Of a DNA stretch of 64,000 nucleotides, positions 25,644 through 33,963 are shown piece after piece. The notes beneath the pieces were generated by a model. That model ran no database searches, was not told the DNA's origin, and saw only the letters and a list, made by a program, of their open reading frames with translations. The translations under genes and the position numbers were made by a program. Each line of letters starts with the position of its first letter. The first letter of the stretch is position 1. Location of the stretch: contig NZ_KB907787.1 in the NCBI RefSeq assembly GCF_000382205.1, positions 349,176 through 413,175 of the forward strand. The letters are read 5' to 3'. The DNA is from Dyadobacter beijingensis DSM 21582. GTDB lineage: Bacteria > Bacteroidota > Bacteroidia > Cytophagales > Spirosomataceae.

Positions 25644-25686
25644 TTCAGATCCGCAGGAAGCACTTTTTGTGCCCTGCGAATCTGAA
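25644..25686 (-). terminator. Strong hairpin between the cupredoxin-fusion gene and susC
   Basis: Arms at 25644-25657 and 25673-25686 pair at 13 positions with one mismatch. After a 2-base bulge an inner GCAC/GTGC pair closes on a TTTTT loop (AAAAA on the transcribed strand). It begins 63 bp after the stop of the upstream gene. No U tract follows, so it may be a terminator of limited strength, an RNA-stabilising 3' end, or part of a leader for susC. Confidence 0.55.
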
Positions 25687-25748
25687 CGCTTATAGGTATA
25701 CGCTAAATTGTGATTGATTTTAAAGCCATAGGCAATCGCAGTTTAGAA

Positions 25749-28700
25749 TTACAGCCCTTTGTCCTTTACAACTTTCATGACCCCGGTCATCAGGCGCCAG
25801 TGGCCAGGGAACGTGCATACATACGGATAGTCTCCAACCTGATCCGGTACTACAAATTTCAAGCGGTAAGTCTGGCCGGGGTTTACGAGCGGTGTCGCAG
25901 CCACGACTTGGGGGATATTAGGTACGTAATTCTTCTCTGCGCCGTCTTTGGCGGTGATCATCTTGTCGGCAGCAGCGCCGATGATCTCGGTCGTTTTGGG
26001 TTTTCCGACCACAATGTTGTGCTGCATCGCATCCGGGTTTTCGAATACGATTTCAACGGTTTTTCCAGCCACCGCCGTGAATTCGGTGACGTTGAACTTC
26101 ATTTCCTCGCGGATGGCCTTGATCGTCACGATCTGCACATTCGGATCGGCGGCAACTTCTTCCTTCATGCCGTAAGATTCCAGCAAGGTGGTGTAGCGGC
26201 TGCTCAGATCGTCGGGAATGGTGCTTTTTACGCTTGCGAGCAATTTTTTGCCTTCCTCGTCCGCGTTTTCCTTGCGTTTCGGGTTCCATGCACCGAGCAC
26301 ACCTTTGATGATCGCATTACGGCCCTGGGGGTCGAGCGTTTGCGAAGTCTTGATCAGTTTCAGTACATCGTCGCCGCTGGCGAAAGAAGTATAGCCGCGC
26401 ACGGTACGTTCCAGCGCGAAGTCCGAAAGGCGGTCGAGGCGACGCACTTCGAACGACTTGCTCATGGTGTTGTTTTTGTTCTCATCCTTTTCAGGAACGA
26501 CATTATCCACGTCCACCGTCGCCGTTACATTCACTTTGCCGGCTTCGTCGGAAGTGAAGCCGAATGCCGTTTTCCACGGGCCGTTGTTACCTTCCACGAG
26601 CTTCACCGTTTCACCCGGCGCGATGCCGTTGTTAAGCTGGCGGCTGATGTAGTTCGTGTTCAGCGAACGGCTGCGGATGCCCACGTTCACGGTCGGCACC
26701 TGCTCTTTGGTGACAGCTACGGAGCCGATGTTGGTGATTTCAATCGTCACCCGGGCGTATTCGCGTACGTACGGCGTTTTCGGATCGATGGTAATATTGG
26801 TGATCGCCAGATCGGCCGCTCCCTGCACGGTTACCTTGCCGGCGCCGTGGCCTTCGTGGTTCATCGCTGAATGGTCGGCGTGGCTGCTGGCTGAGGCGGT
26901 CTGCTGTGCGGCACCTGCTGAACCGGCTTTTGCCACCCGTTGCGCGAGGTATTTGGTACGCAATGCGCCGTCATGCGAATTCAGCACGGCAGCGAATGCA
27001 TCCGGCATCCAGCGGTCTTCCGCATTGGAATATGTATCGAGCAATGTCAGTACCGCCGTTTCGATTTGCGGGGTCAACGGAATTTCTGAGAATGCGAGCA
27101 ATGCATTCAATACCACCAACGGCTCCTTGTCGTGCAATGCGTCGGCGGTGAGCAATGCCTGGCCGGTAGCTGCATTATGCGGCAATACCTGCACGGCTGT
27201 CTTGCGCACGTCGTTCGACGGGTGTTTCAATGCTTCCAGCACCACCGGCAACACCTGCGGGTCGCTGATCGCATTCAAGCCTTCCAGTGTCCACAATGCG
27301 TGGATTACAGCGGTATTCAGACCGATCTCGTCTACGGATTTGTCTTTCGCGAGTTCGACGAGTTTGCCCACTACATCCTTGTTGCCACGCTCCACGAGCA
27401 GGCGCTGTGCGTGCTGGCGCCAGAACATGTTGTTGTTTTTCAAAGTGGCAACGAGTTCGTCCGGGCGGTTTTTGCTCAGCGAGATCGGCGTGTATTTCGG
27501 TGCATTCTTCCAACCGATGCGGTAGAGGCGGCCGTGGGTGAAATCGCGCAATGGCGTTTCGTAGGCATTACCTTTTCCGTTTTCGGAACCTTTGGGAGTC
27601 GGGTTGTGCTGGATAATGTAGCTGTACCAGTCGGCTACCCATACCGCGCCATCCGGGCCTACTTCCGCGAATACGGGCGCTACCCATTCGTCGGCACCTG
27701 CAAGGAGGTTAAAGCCGAGCTGATCTTCGTAGTCGGTGCCTTTTTTCACCATCACGTTGCGGTGCAGAATATGGCCGGTCGGCTCGGAAACGAATGCGAC
27801 TTTGTTCCAGTATTCTTTCGGATAGGCGCGTGCGGTGTAGAAGTTATGGCCTGCTGCGGCGGTAAATCCGCCAAATACGTCGACCTGGCGCACTTTCGGC
27901 GTGATCGGCTGCATATCCTTATGCGTATCGGTGCTGCGGCTGCCGTTATCGACTTTGCTCGCGCCGAAATAGCGGTTCGGGATGGCGCTGTACCAGCCGT
28001 GCGAGTTGTTGGCAGTAGAACCGAACAGGTCACCGGCCTCATTGAAGCCCAATCCCCAGGTGTTATTCGAGGTTTTAGCCACGATTTCCATATCCGAACC
28101 ATCCGGTTTGAAGCGGAACAACGCCTGGCCGAAATCGAGCTGGTCGCTGTTGCCTACCTTGCCTTTGAAACCTGAATAACCTACCGAGCCGTATACCCAG
28201 TTGTCGAACCCGTAATGCAGGTTGGAAGGGCCTGCGTGGGTATCGCCGGTACCGAAGCCGGAGAAGAGGATTTTCTTCACATCGGCCTTGTCGTCGCCAT
28301 CGGTATCCTGCAAGAACAACATATGAGGCGCCTGTGAAACGACCAGACCGCCGTTGGCGAATGCCATACCGGTAGGAATGCTCAGATCGTCGGCGAACTT
28401 GGTGAATTTATCGGCCTTGCCGTCGTTGTTCGTATCCTCGCAGATCAGGATGTAGTCGCTACCGCCTGTGTCTTTGCGTTCGTTGGGATAATCTTTCGTG
28501 ATGAGTACATACAATCTGCCGCGCTCGTCCCACGTCATCGCGATCGGGTGCATGACGTCGGGCTCGTGGGCGAATACGCTCAATGTAAAGTCCACCGGGA
28601 TTTGAATGTGTTTCACCGATTCTTCCGGTGAAAGCGGCAGCTGCTGCATCTGAACGCCGGGGCGCTGCTCGTAGTTAGGCAATTTCGCCTCGCGGTATTC

Positions 28701-29498
28701 GAATGGTTTCGGTGCCAATGCGGCTAATGCCTTGCGGGCATCGTCGTTCACAGCCCAGAGAATACCTTTTTCGATCAGGTCCTGGAAGCCTTGCGTGCCC
28801 CAGGTACGCTCGTCGTGGCCGTAAGCGGTGTAGAAAATGCGGCCTTTGCCGTGGGTCCTTACCCAGGTATAGGGCTCTTTCTGCTGTCCGGGACGGTCTT
28901 TTTCCTGGTCTTTCTGAATGAGGCGCTCGGTAAGCACGACATTATCTGGTTGCAGCAACGTGTGCAAATACGTTTCATCCACCGTTTTGAACGGTTTCAC
29001 GCCTGCGATGGCCGGGTGATCGGGCTTTGTCCATACCGGCTGGATGGTATCCCAGGTATGGCGCCAGAATTGCCCGCCGATCAGCTTCACCACTTCCGCA
29101 TTGTTGCGGAAACAGTACGAAGCGCAGTGAACGGGGATAAAGCCTTTGCCGCTGGCCACATAGTCGAGCAGCGATTTCGCCTGTTGCGGCGCAATCGAGT
29201 CCCAGTTGGCATACAGCATCAGTGCATCGTACTTGTTCAGCGTCTCGGGGTTCAGGTCGTTGAGGTTATCCGTATAGGTAAAGTTGAAGCCTTTCGGGCC
29301 CAGCGCAGCCATGATCTGCGGAACACGCTCGGCAGGCTTGTGATGGCCCTTATCGCCCAGGAACAGGATTTCCAGCCGGCGCGCTTTCGCCTCGCCTTTG
29401 GAAGAAGCAGTTTTAACCGACGCGTTCTGGGAGGATGGCTGGGAGGCACATCCGAGCAGGACAATACCTAGGAAAAAGGATAACGCTTTGGTTTTCAT
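25749..29498 (-). CDS. Multidomain lipoprotein: ThuA + beta-propeller + HEAT + CARDB-like + cupredoxin
   Basis: A 1249-residue lipoprotein (lipobox LLGC near residue 17); ATG at 29498 preferred over a TTG at 29516. In order: a ThuA-like domain (about 40-250), a soluble glucose-dehydrogenase-type propeller of the 'membrane-bound dehydrogenase' class (about 290-660), HEAT repeats (about 690-850), a His-rich linker with a CARDB-like Ig domain (about 900-1010), and a C-terminal cupredoxin. The cupredoxin has His1160 (MQHN), Cys1228, His1233 and Met1237. The Cys+5 His and Cys+9 Met spacing is that of azurin. No CxxCH heme motif is present, although many relatives carry cytochrome c instead. It probably oxidises a sugar outside the inner membrane and passes electrons to copper. 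It follows the Gfo/Idh gene by 30 bp. Confidence 0.85.
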   Translation of the reverse strand: MKTKALSFFLGIVLLGCASQPSSQNASVKTASSKGEAKARRLEILFLGDKGHHKPAERVPQIMAALGPKGFNFTYTDNLNDLNPETLNKYDALMLYANWDSIAPQQAKSLLDYVASGKGFIPVHCASYCFRNNAEVVKLIGGQFWRHTWDTIQPVWTKPDHPAIAGVKPFKTVDETYLHTLLQPDNVVLTERLIQKDQEKDRPGQQKEPYTWVRTHGKGRIFYTAYGHDERTWGTQGFQDLIEKGILWAVNDDARKALAALAPKPFEYREAKLPNYEQRPGVQMQQLPLSPEESVKHIQIPVDFTLSVFAHEPDVMHPIAMTWDERGRLYVLITKDYPNERKDTGGSDYILICEDTNNDGKADKFTKFADDLSIPTGMAFANGGLVVSQAPHMLFLQDTDGDDKADVKKILFSGFGTGDTHAGPSNLHYGFDNWVYGSVGYSGFKGKVGNSDQLDFGQALFRFKPDGSDMEIVAKTSNNTWGLGFNEAGDLFGSTANNSHGWYSAIPNRYFGASKVDNGSRSTDTHKDMQPITPKVRQVDVFGGFTAAAGHNFYTARAYPKEYWNKVAFVSEPTGHILHRNVMVKKGTDYEDQLGFNLLAGADEWVAPVFAEVGPDGAVWVADWYSYIIQHNPTPKGSENGKGNAYETPLRDFTHGRLYRIGWKNAPKYTPISLSKNRPDELVATLKNNNMFWRQHAQRLLVERGNKDVVGKLVELAKDKSVDEIGLNTAVIHALWTLEGLNAISDPQVLPVVLEALKHPSNDVRKTAVQVLPHNAATGQALLTADALHDKEPLVVLNALLAFSEIPLTPQIETAVLTLLDTYSNAEDRWMPDAFAAVLNSHDGALRTKYLAQRVAKAGSAGAAQQTASASSHADHSAMNHEGHGAGKVTVQGAADLAITNITIDPKTPYVREYARVTIEITNIGSVAVTKEQVPTVNVGIRSRSLNTNYISRQLNNGIAPGETVKLVEGNNGPWKTAFGFTSDEAGKVNVTATVDVDNVVPEKDENKNNTMSKSFEVRRLDRLSDFALERTVRGYTSFASGDDVLKLIKTSQTLDPQGRNAIIKGVLGAWNPKRKENADEEGKKLLASVKSTIPDDLSSRYTTLLESYGMKEEVAADPNVQIVTIKAIREEMKFNVTEFTAVAGKTVEIVFENPDAMQHNIVVGKPKTTEIIGAAADKMITAKDGAEKNYVPNIPQVVAATPLVNPGQTYRLKFVVPDQVGDYPYVCTFPGHWRLMTGVMKVVKDKGL

Positions 29499-29528
29499 TG
29501 AGATTGGTTGTTTCAATTGTAATGGTTA

Positions 29529-30653
29529 TTACACATTCTTAAAATCCGGCAGCTTGATGATCGCGCCGCCCTGCAATGCCGATTCGTGCGCGAGGATACC
29601 TACGCTCGTCCAGTTGGCCGACTGCCATGCATTCGGGAACGGCTCGCGGTCTTCGATCAATGCGCTGATGAACTCGTGCGCCAAATGCGGGTGCGAACCG
29701 CCGTGGCCGCCGCCTTGTACAAACGACAAATGCGCGTTGTCATCCAGGTTATACACGCCATGACCGGTGAAATGACGGATTTCCTCGGGCAGGTAATGTG
29801 CGTAATCCGGCGTCGTTACTTTTTCCGGGATCTCATGCTCGGGCTTTTTCGCCGTATGGATCACCGGATCTTCGCCTTCAATCAATGGCCATTCGAACGA
29901 TTTTTTGCTTCCGTAAACTTCGAAGCTCTCGCGGTACTGGCGCGCCACGTCGAATAGCGAGCGGTACACATAAGCCGACAAGTCGCTGTCCTTAAACTTA
30001 ATATGCGCCGATTCCACTGCGAATGGCGAGTTGTGGATTTTGATCAGATCTTCGGAGATCGTTCCCGAACCGAAGCACGAAACATATTCCGCTTCGAGTT
30101 TCAGCAAACCGGCCACCGGGCCTACGCAGTGCGTCGCGTAATGCATCGGGGGCAATCCCGGCCAGTAATCAGGCCATCCTTCCATGTCCTGCTGGTGGCT
30201 CGCTTTGAGAAACTGCACTTTGCCCAGCTCACCTTTTTCATACAATTCTTTGACAAACAGGAATTCGCGTGCATACACGACGGTTTCCATCATCATATAT
30301 TTCTTGCCCGTTTCGCGGGTCGCCTTCACGATCTCGATGCAATCTTCCACGCTCGTCGCCATCGGTACGGTACAAGCCACGTGCTTGCCGGCGCGCAATG
30401 CCTTCAATGTCTGCTCGGCGTGGTTGGGGATAGGGGAGTTGATGTGCACCGCGTCGATGTTCGGGTCTTTCAGCAGCTCGTCATAGTCGGTATAGCGTAC
30501 TTCAATGCCGTACTGGTCACCGATTTCATTCAGTTTGGACTCGGTACGCTGGCAAATGGCGTACATATTGGCATTGGGATGTTGCTGGTAAATAGGGATA
30601 AACTCGGCGCCGAAGCCTAATCCGATAATGGCAACATTAATTTTCTTGGACAT
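29529..30653 (-). CDS. Gfo/Idh/MocA-family protein with Val at the catalytic Lys position
   Basis: A 374-residue protein with an N-terminal Rossmann fold (VAIIGLGFGAEF, residues 7-18) and the family's C-terminal beta-sheet domain. The usual EKP motif, which carries the catalytic Lys, here reads TVP (95-97); the codon at 30366-30368 is GTA on the coding strand, so residue 96 is Val. Cofactor binding may persist but standard dehydrogenase chemistry should be altered. No signal peptide, so cytoplasmic. It is upstream of the cupredoxin-fusion gene (30 bp) and carries the conserved 53-bp module in its promoter. It may act on sugar or keto-sugar substrates. Confidence 0.85.
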   Translation of the reverse strand: MSKKINVAIIGLGFGAEFIPIYQQHPNANMYAICQRTESKLNEIGDQYGIEVRYTDYDELLKDPNIDAVHINSPIPNHAEQTLKALRAGKHVACTVPMATSVEDCIEIVKATRETGKKYMMMETVVYAREFLFVKELYEKGELGKVQFLKASHQQDMEGWPDYWPGLPPMHYATHCVGPVAGLLKLEAEYVSCFGSGTISEDLIKIHNSPFAVESAHIKFKDSDLSAYVYRSLFDVARQYRESFEVYGSKKSFEWPLIEGEDPVIHTAKKPEHEIPEKVTTPDYAHYLPEEIRHFTGHGVYNLDDNAHLSFVQGGGHGGSHPHLAHEFISALIEDREPFPNAWQSANWTSVGILAHESALQGGAIIKLPDFKNV

Positions 30654-30995
30654 ATTGATTAACAGGTTAATGATTCAGTAGATCAGTGGTTTAGCAGGCA
30701 AAATGGATTATTTCGGCTAAAACGGCCGGTTGTGTGCAGCCCGGCAAAAAAGTCAGATGGTGTGGATAGTAATCGACAATACAATTTTAAAGCAAAATAG
30801 TGCTAAAAACTTTTCGCGTTTTGATTAGTACTGAATGTATTTTGACCTAAATTTTATGTATAAATCAATTTTAAGCAAAAAATAGCTAGAAAAACAACGC
30901 TAAAATGCCGATTTTGCCGTAATTCACCGGATTTACCAGGCTGGAAAGGATAAGTAAGTAAATTCGGTCAAGCATTGATCCTAAACCTTTATTTG
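30654..30995. promoter_or_regulatory. Divergent intergenic region between the Gfo/Idh and acyltransferase genes
   Basis: 342 bp without a gene. It must contain the promoters of both divergent genes. It carries regulatory module copy A (30780-30832). Bases 30835-30900 are AT-rich. No terminator-like hairpin was seen. Confidence 0.5.
30780..30832 (-). promoter_or_regulatory. Conserved two-part regulatory module, copy A
   Basis: Two blocks, TACAATTTTAAAG...AGTGCT (30780-30804) and CGTTTTGATTAGTACT (30817-30832), are separated by 12 bp. Block 1 matches copy B (41036-41060) at 21 of 25 positions and block 2 matches 41073-41088 at 14 of 16, with identical 12-bp spacing and orientation. On the - strand each copy starts with AGTACT and repeats AGYACT 28 bp later. 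It lies 127 bp upstream of the Gfo/Idh start codon. Confidence 0.65.
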
Positions 30996-32267
30996 ATGAA
31001 ACAACGCCTGATCTCCCTGGACGTCCTGCGCGGGCTGACCATGATCCTCATGACCATCGTGAACAACCCCGGCGACTGGGGTCACGTATACCCGCCGCTC
31101 CTGCACGCCGAGTGGCACGGCTGCACGCCTACCGACCTTGTGTTTCCTACATTTCTGTTGATCGTCGGCATTTCCATCGTGCTGGCCACGCCGGCAAAGA
31201 ATCTGAACGGGCCAACGCTGCAAAAGATCGTTACCCGTACGCTGCGTATATTTTGCCTCGGTATGTTTTCGGGTTTCTTCGTCCGGTTGCATTTGTTCGG
31301 GCTGGAAGGGAATGCTTTGCTGGCGGCCCGGCTCGTCGTGACGGCGATGGTGGTCGTGGCATTATTTTCGGATTATGACCGGAAATGGCAGTTTATCACG
31401 GCGGCCGGCATTTTTGCGATAATGATCGGGCTGGCATTCAGCGGTATCGAACCTTTCAATACCGTGCGCATTCCCGGCGTGCTGCAACGTATCGCGGTGG
31501 TGTACCTGATCGCCTCTTTGTTGTATTTAAAAACCAGCTGGCGCACGCAGGCGATCGTCGGGGCGGTCCTGCTGCTCGGCTACTGGGCCGTGATGACGCT
31601 CATTTCCGTGCCGGGCACAGGCGGAGCGACCCTGGAAAAAGGGACAAACCTGGCTGCCTGGCTGGACAATCTGCTGCTGCCGGGGCATTTGTGGGCTTCT
31701 TCCAAAACATGGGACCCGGAAGGCATTCTGAGCACGCTGCCTGCGATTGGTACAGGCATTGCCGGTTTGCTGATCGGTACTTTGCTGAAATCGGAGGGGC
31801 TTGGCAAATCGGAGAAAGTGAAATATATGCTGACCGGCGGCCTGGCGGCTGTGGCGGCAGGCTGGCTGTGGAGCCTGGTATTTCCGCTCAACAAGGCATT
31901 GTGGACGAGCTCATTCGTTTTGTATGCAGGCGGTTGGGCGCTGCTTTGCCTGGCTGTGCTGTATTATATTATCGATTTGAAGGGGCATTCCAAATGGACG
32001 GCCTTCTTCGTGGCATGGGGCGTGAACCCGATGGTCGTTTTCTTTTTTACAGGCATGATTTTCAGGCTGCTCAATGCCGTGAAGGTGGAAAATCCAGTGA
32101 ACATGTCCGAAAAAACGGACCTGGTGCCTTATTTCTATCAGTACCGGCTGGCCCCGCTTTTCACCGATCCGCGGGATGCTTCGCTGGCGCAGGCGTTGCT
32201 GCTGGTGGCGCTTTGGTCTTTGATTTTGCTGGCTCTGTACCGTAAAAAACTGGTATTTAAGGTTTGA
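30996..32267 (+). CDS. Membrane acyltransferase, HGSNAT/DUF5009-like
   Basis: A 423-residue polytopic protein with about 11 helices, opening with RLISLDVLRGLTMILM and then EWHGCTPTDLVFPTFLLIVG. These two motifs are typical of bacterial homologues of heparan-alpha-glucosaminide N-acetyltransferase (DUF5009). Family members are thought to move acetyl groups across the membrane to amino sugars; for bacterial ones activity is largely untested. The ATG at 30996 is preferred over an upstream TTG at 30975. It is followed by a GH125 alpha-mannosidase gene, so processing of mannose/GlcNAc-containing glycans is a reasonable inference. Confidence 0.8.
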   Translation: MKQRLISLDVLRGLTMILMTIVNNPGDWGHVYPPLLHAEWHGCTPTDLVFPTFLLIVGISIVLATPAKNLNGPTLQKIVTRTLRIFCLGMFSGFFVRLHLFGLEGNALLAARLVVTAMVVVALFSDYDRKWQFITAAGIFAIMIGLAFSGIEPFNTVRIPGVLQRIAVVYLIASLLYLKTSWRTQAIVGAVLLLGYWAVMTLISVPGTGGATLEKGTNLAAWLDNLLLPGHLWASSKTWDPEGILSTLPAIGTGIAGLLIGTLLKSEGLGKSEKVKYMLTGGLAAVAAGWLWSLVFPLNKALWTSSFVLYAGGWALLCLAVLYYIIDLKGHSKWTAFFVAWGVNPMVVFFFTGMIFRLLNAVKVENPVNMSEKTDLVPYFYQYRLAPLFTDPRDASLAQALLLVALWSLILLALYRKKLVFKV

Positions 32268-32391
32268 GTAAACGGCTGCGGTTAATTATCAAACGGTTAG
32301 GTTTGGGTATAAATATTTGCGTAAGGGTATCTGCGATTTTTGTCTAAATTGCCTTTTTATTTTTACTAAGCATCCATTACAAACCTACCTC

Positions 32392-33822
32392 ATGTTCGTA
32401 AGAAGAGATTTCATCAAGGCGGGTGCATTGGCAGTCGCTGGCATTGCCTTGCCCAAATGGTCGTTTGCAAAAAGTGCCGATTTTCCGGTAGTGCGCGTTC
32501 CGGCCGATAAACGCAGCTTCACCAGCCCCGCGGTGGAAGCGACCATCGCACGCATGAAAAGAGTCATCAAGGACCCGGAACTGGCGTGGCTCTTCGAAAA
32601 CTGCTTCCCGAACACGCTCGATACTACCGTACATTATAATCCTGTCGACGGCAAACCCGATACATTCGTCATCACCGGCGATATCGACGCCATGTGGCTT
32701 CGCGACAGTACGGCGCAGGTGTGGCCTTACCTGCCGCTGCTGAAAGAAGATGCGAAATTGAAAGATATGGTGGCCGGTCTCATCAACCGCCAGACCAAAT
32801 GCATTATTATAGATCCCTACGCGAACGCATTCTACGACCGTCCGAAAGAAAGCGAGTGGACGAAGGACCAGACGGCGATGAAGCCCATGCTCCACGAGCG
32901 TAAATGGGAGCTCGATTCGCTGTGCTATACGATTCGTTTGGCCTACAACTACTGGAAAACCACCGGCGATACCACGCCGTTCGGCGCCGACTGGATGAAG
33001 GCGATGGAGCTGGTGCTGCAAACCTGCAAGGAACAACAGCGCAAAGACGGGCCTGGGCCGTACAAATTTGGCCGGGTAACGGCATGGTCTACCGACACCG
33101 TGCCGGGCAACGGGTACGGTAACCCCATCAAGCCGGTTGGGTTGATCGCCAGCACGTTCCGGCCGTCGGACGACGCTGCAATATTCCCGTTCTTCGTTCC
33201 TTCCAATTTCTTCGCCGTCGTTTCATTCCGCGAGGTTGCCGAATTGCTGGAAAAAGCTTCCGCCACGAAAAATGCGAAGCTGGCAGCTGATTTCAAGGCG
33301 CTGGCCAACGAGGTAGAAGCGGCATTGAAAAAATATGCCGTGCTGGAACATACCCAATACGGCAAGATCTATGCGTTCGAGGTGGATGGTTTCGGTAACC
33401 ATTTGCTGATGGACGATGCCGGTATTCCGGGGCTCATCAGTCTGCCTTACCTGAATGCCGTGTCGGTAAAAGACCCGATTTACATTAACACCCGCAAATA
33501 TGTGCTGAGTGATTCCAATCCGTATTTCTTCAAAGGGAAGGCGGGCGAAGGACTGGGTAGCCCGCACACGCTCGTGAACCAGATCTGGCCGATGGGGATC
33601 ATTGCCCGCGCTATTACTTCTACGAGCGACAAGGAGATCGAAGCGCAGCTGAAACTGTTGAAAACGACGCATAACCACACCGGTTTCATGCACGAATCGT
33701 TCGATAAGGACAACGACGCGAAGTTCACGCGGAGCTGGTTTGCGTGGGTGAATACCTTGTTCGGCGAGCTGATCCTGAAACTCGAAAAGGAACGTCCGCA
33801 CTTGCTTGCGAAAGTATATTAA
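32392..33822 (+). CDS. GH125 exo-alpha-1,6-mannosidase, Tat-exported
   Basis: A 476-residue (alpha/alpha)6-barrel enzyme. The N terminus ([18 protein letters not shown]) is a twin-arginine signal, which fixes the start at 32392 rather than an in-frame ATG at 32317. GH125 landmarks are [18 protein letters not shown] (96-113), TFRPSDDA (Asp260/261, acid candidate) and GFMHESF (Glu435, base candidate). GH125 removes alpha-1,6-linked mannose from N-glycans or yeast mannan without a metal ion. It lies 124 bp after the acyltransferase gene and ends in a strong terminator. Confidence 0.9.
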   Translation: MFVRRDFIKAGALAVAGIALPKWSFAKSADFPVVRVPADKRSFTSPAVEATIARMKRVIKDPELAWLFENCFPNTLDTTVHYNPVDGKPDTFVITGDIDAMWLRDSTAQVWPYLPLLKEDAKLKDMVAGLINRQTKCIIIDPYANAFYDRPKESEWTKDQTAMKPMLHERKWELDSLCYTIRLAYNYWKTTGDTTPFGADWMKAMELVLQTCKEQQRKDGPGPYKFGRVTAWSTDTVPGNGYGNPIKPVGLIASTFRPSDDAAIFPFFVPSNFFAVVSFREVAELLEKASATKNAKLAADFKALANEVEAALKKYAVLEHTQYGKIYAFEVDGFGNHLLMDDAGIPGLISLPYLNAVSVKDPIYINTRKYVLSDSNPYFFKGKAGEGLGSPHTLVNQIWPMGIIARAITSTSDKEIEAQLKLLKTTHNHTGFMHESFDKDNDAKFTRSWFAWVNTLFGELILKLEKERPHLLAKVY

Positions 33823-33843
33823 GCATTGCATTAACCCGCATTC

Positions 33844-33879
33844 AAATGCCTCCCGGACTACCGACCGGGAGGCATTTTT
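33844..33879 (+). terminator. Intrinsic terminator after the GH125 gene
   Basis: Arms AAATGCCTCCCGG (33844-33856) and CCGGGAGGCATTT (33865-33877) are perfect 13-bp complements with an 8-base loop and a TTTTT tail. It lies 21 bp after the stop codon. Confidence 0.92.
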
Positions 33880-33919
33880 GTTGCCCGGACTATCGCAGAT
33901 CTTCGGAACCGGATGCAAA

Positions 33920-33933
33920 CCCGCCTGGGCGGG
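33920..33933. promoter_or_regulatory. CCCGCC-TG-GGCGGG palindrome before bioB
   Basis: A perfect 14-bp GC palindrome lies 30 bp before the bioB start codon. It could be a hairpin in the leader or a protein site; no known biotin operator (BirA or BioR type) is recognised. Confidence 0.3.
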
Positions 33934-33963
33934 CCCGTTAATTTTGCGTCAAAACGATAAGCC

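Noticed and set aside
25749..29498. PVC-type cytochrome c fusion protein.
   Set aside because: No CxxCH motif anywhere in the protein; the C terminus has copper-ligand spacing instead.
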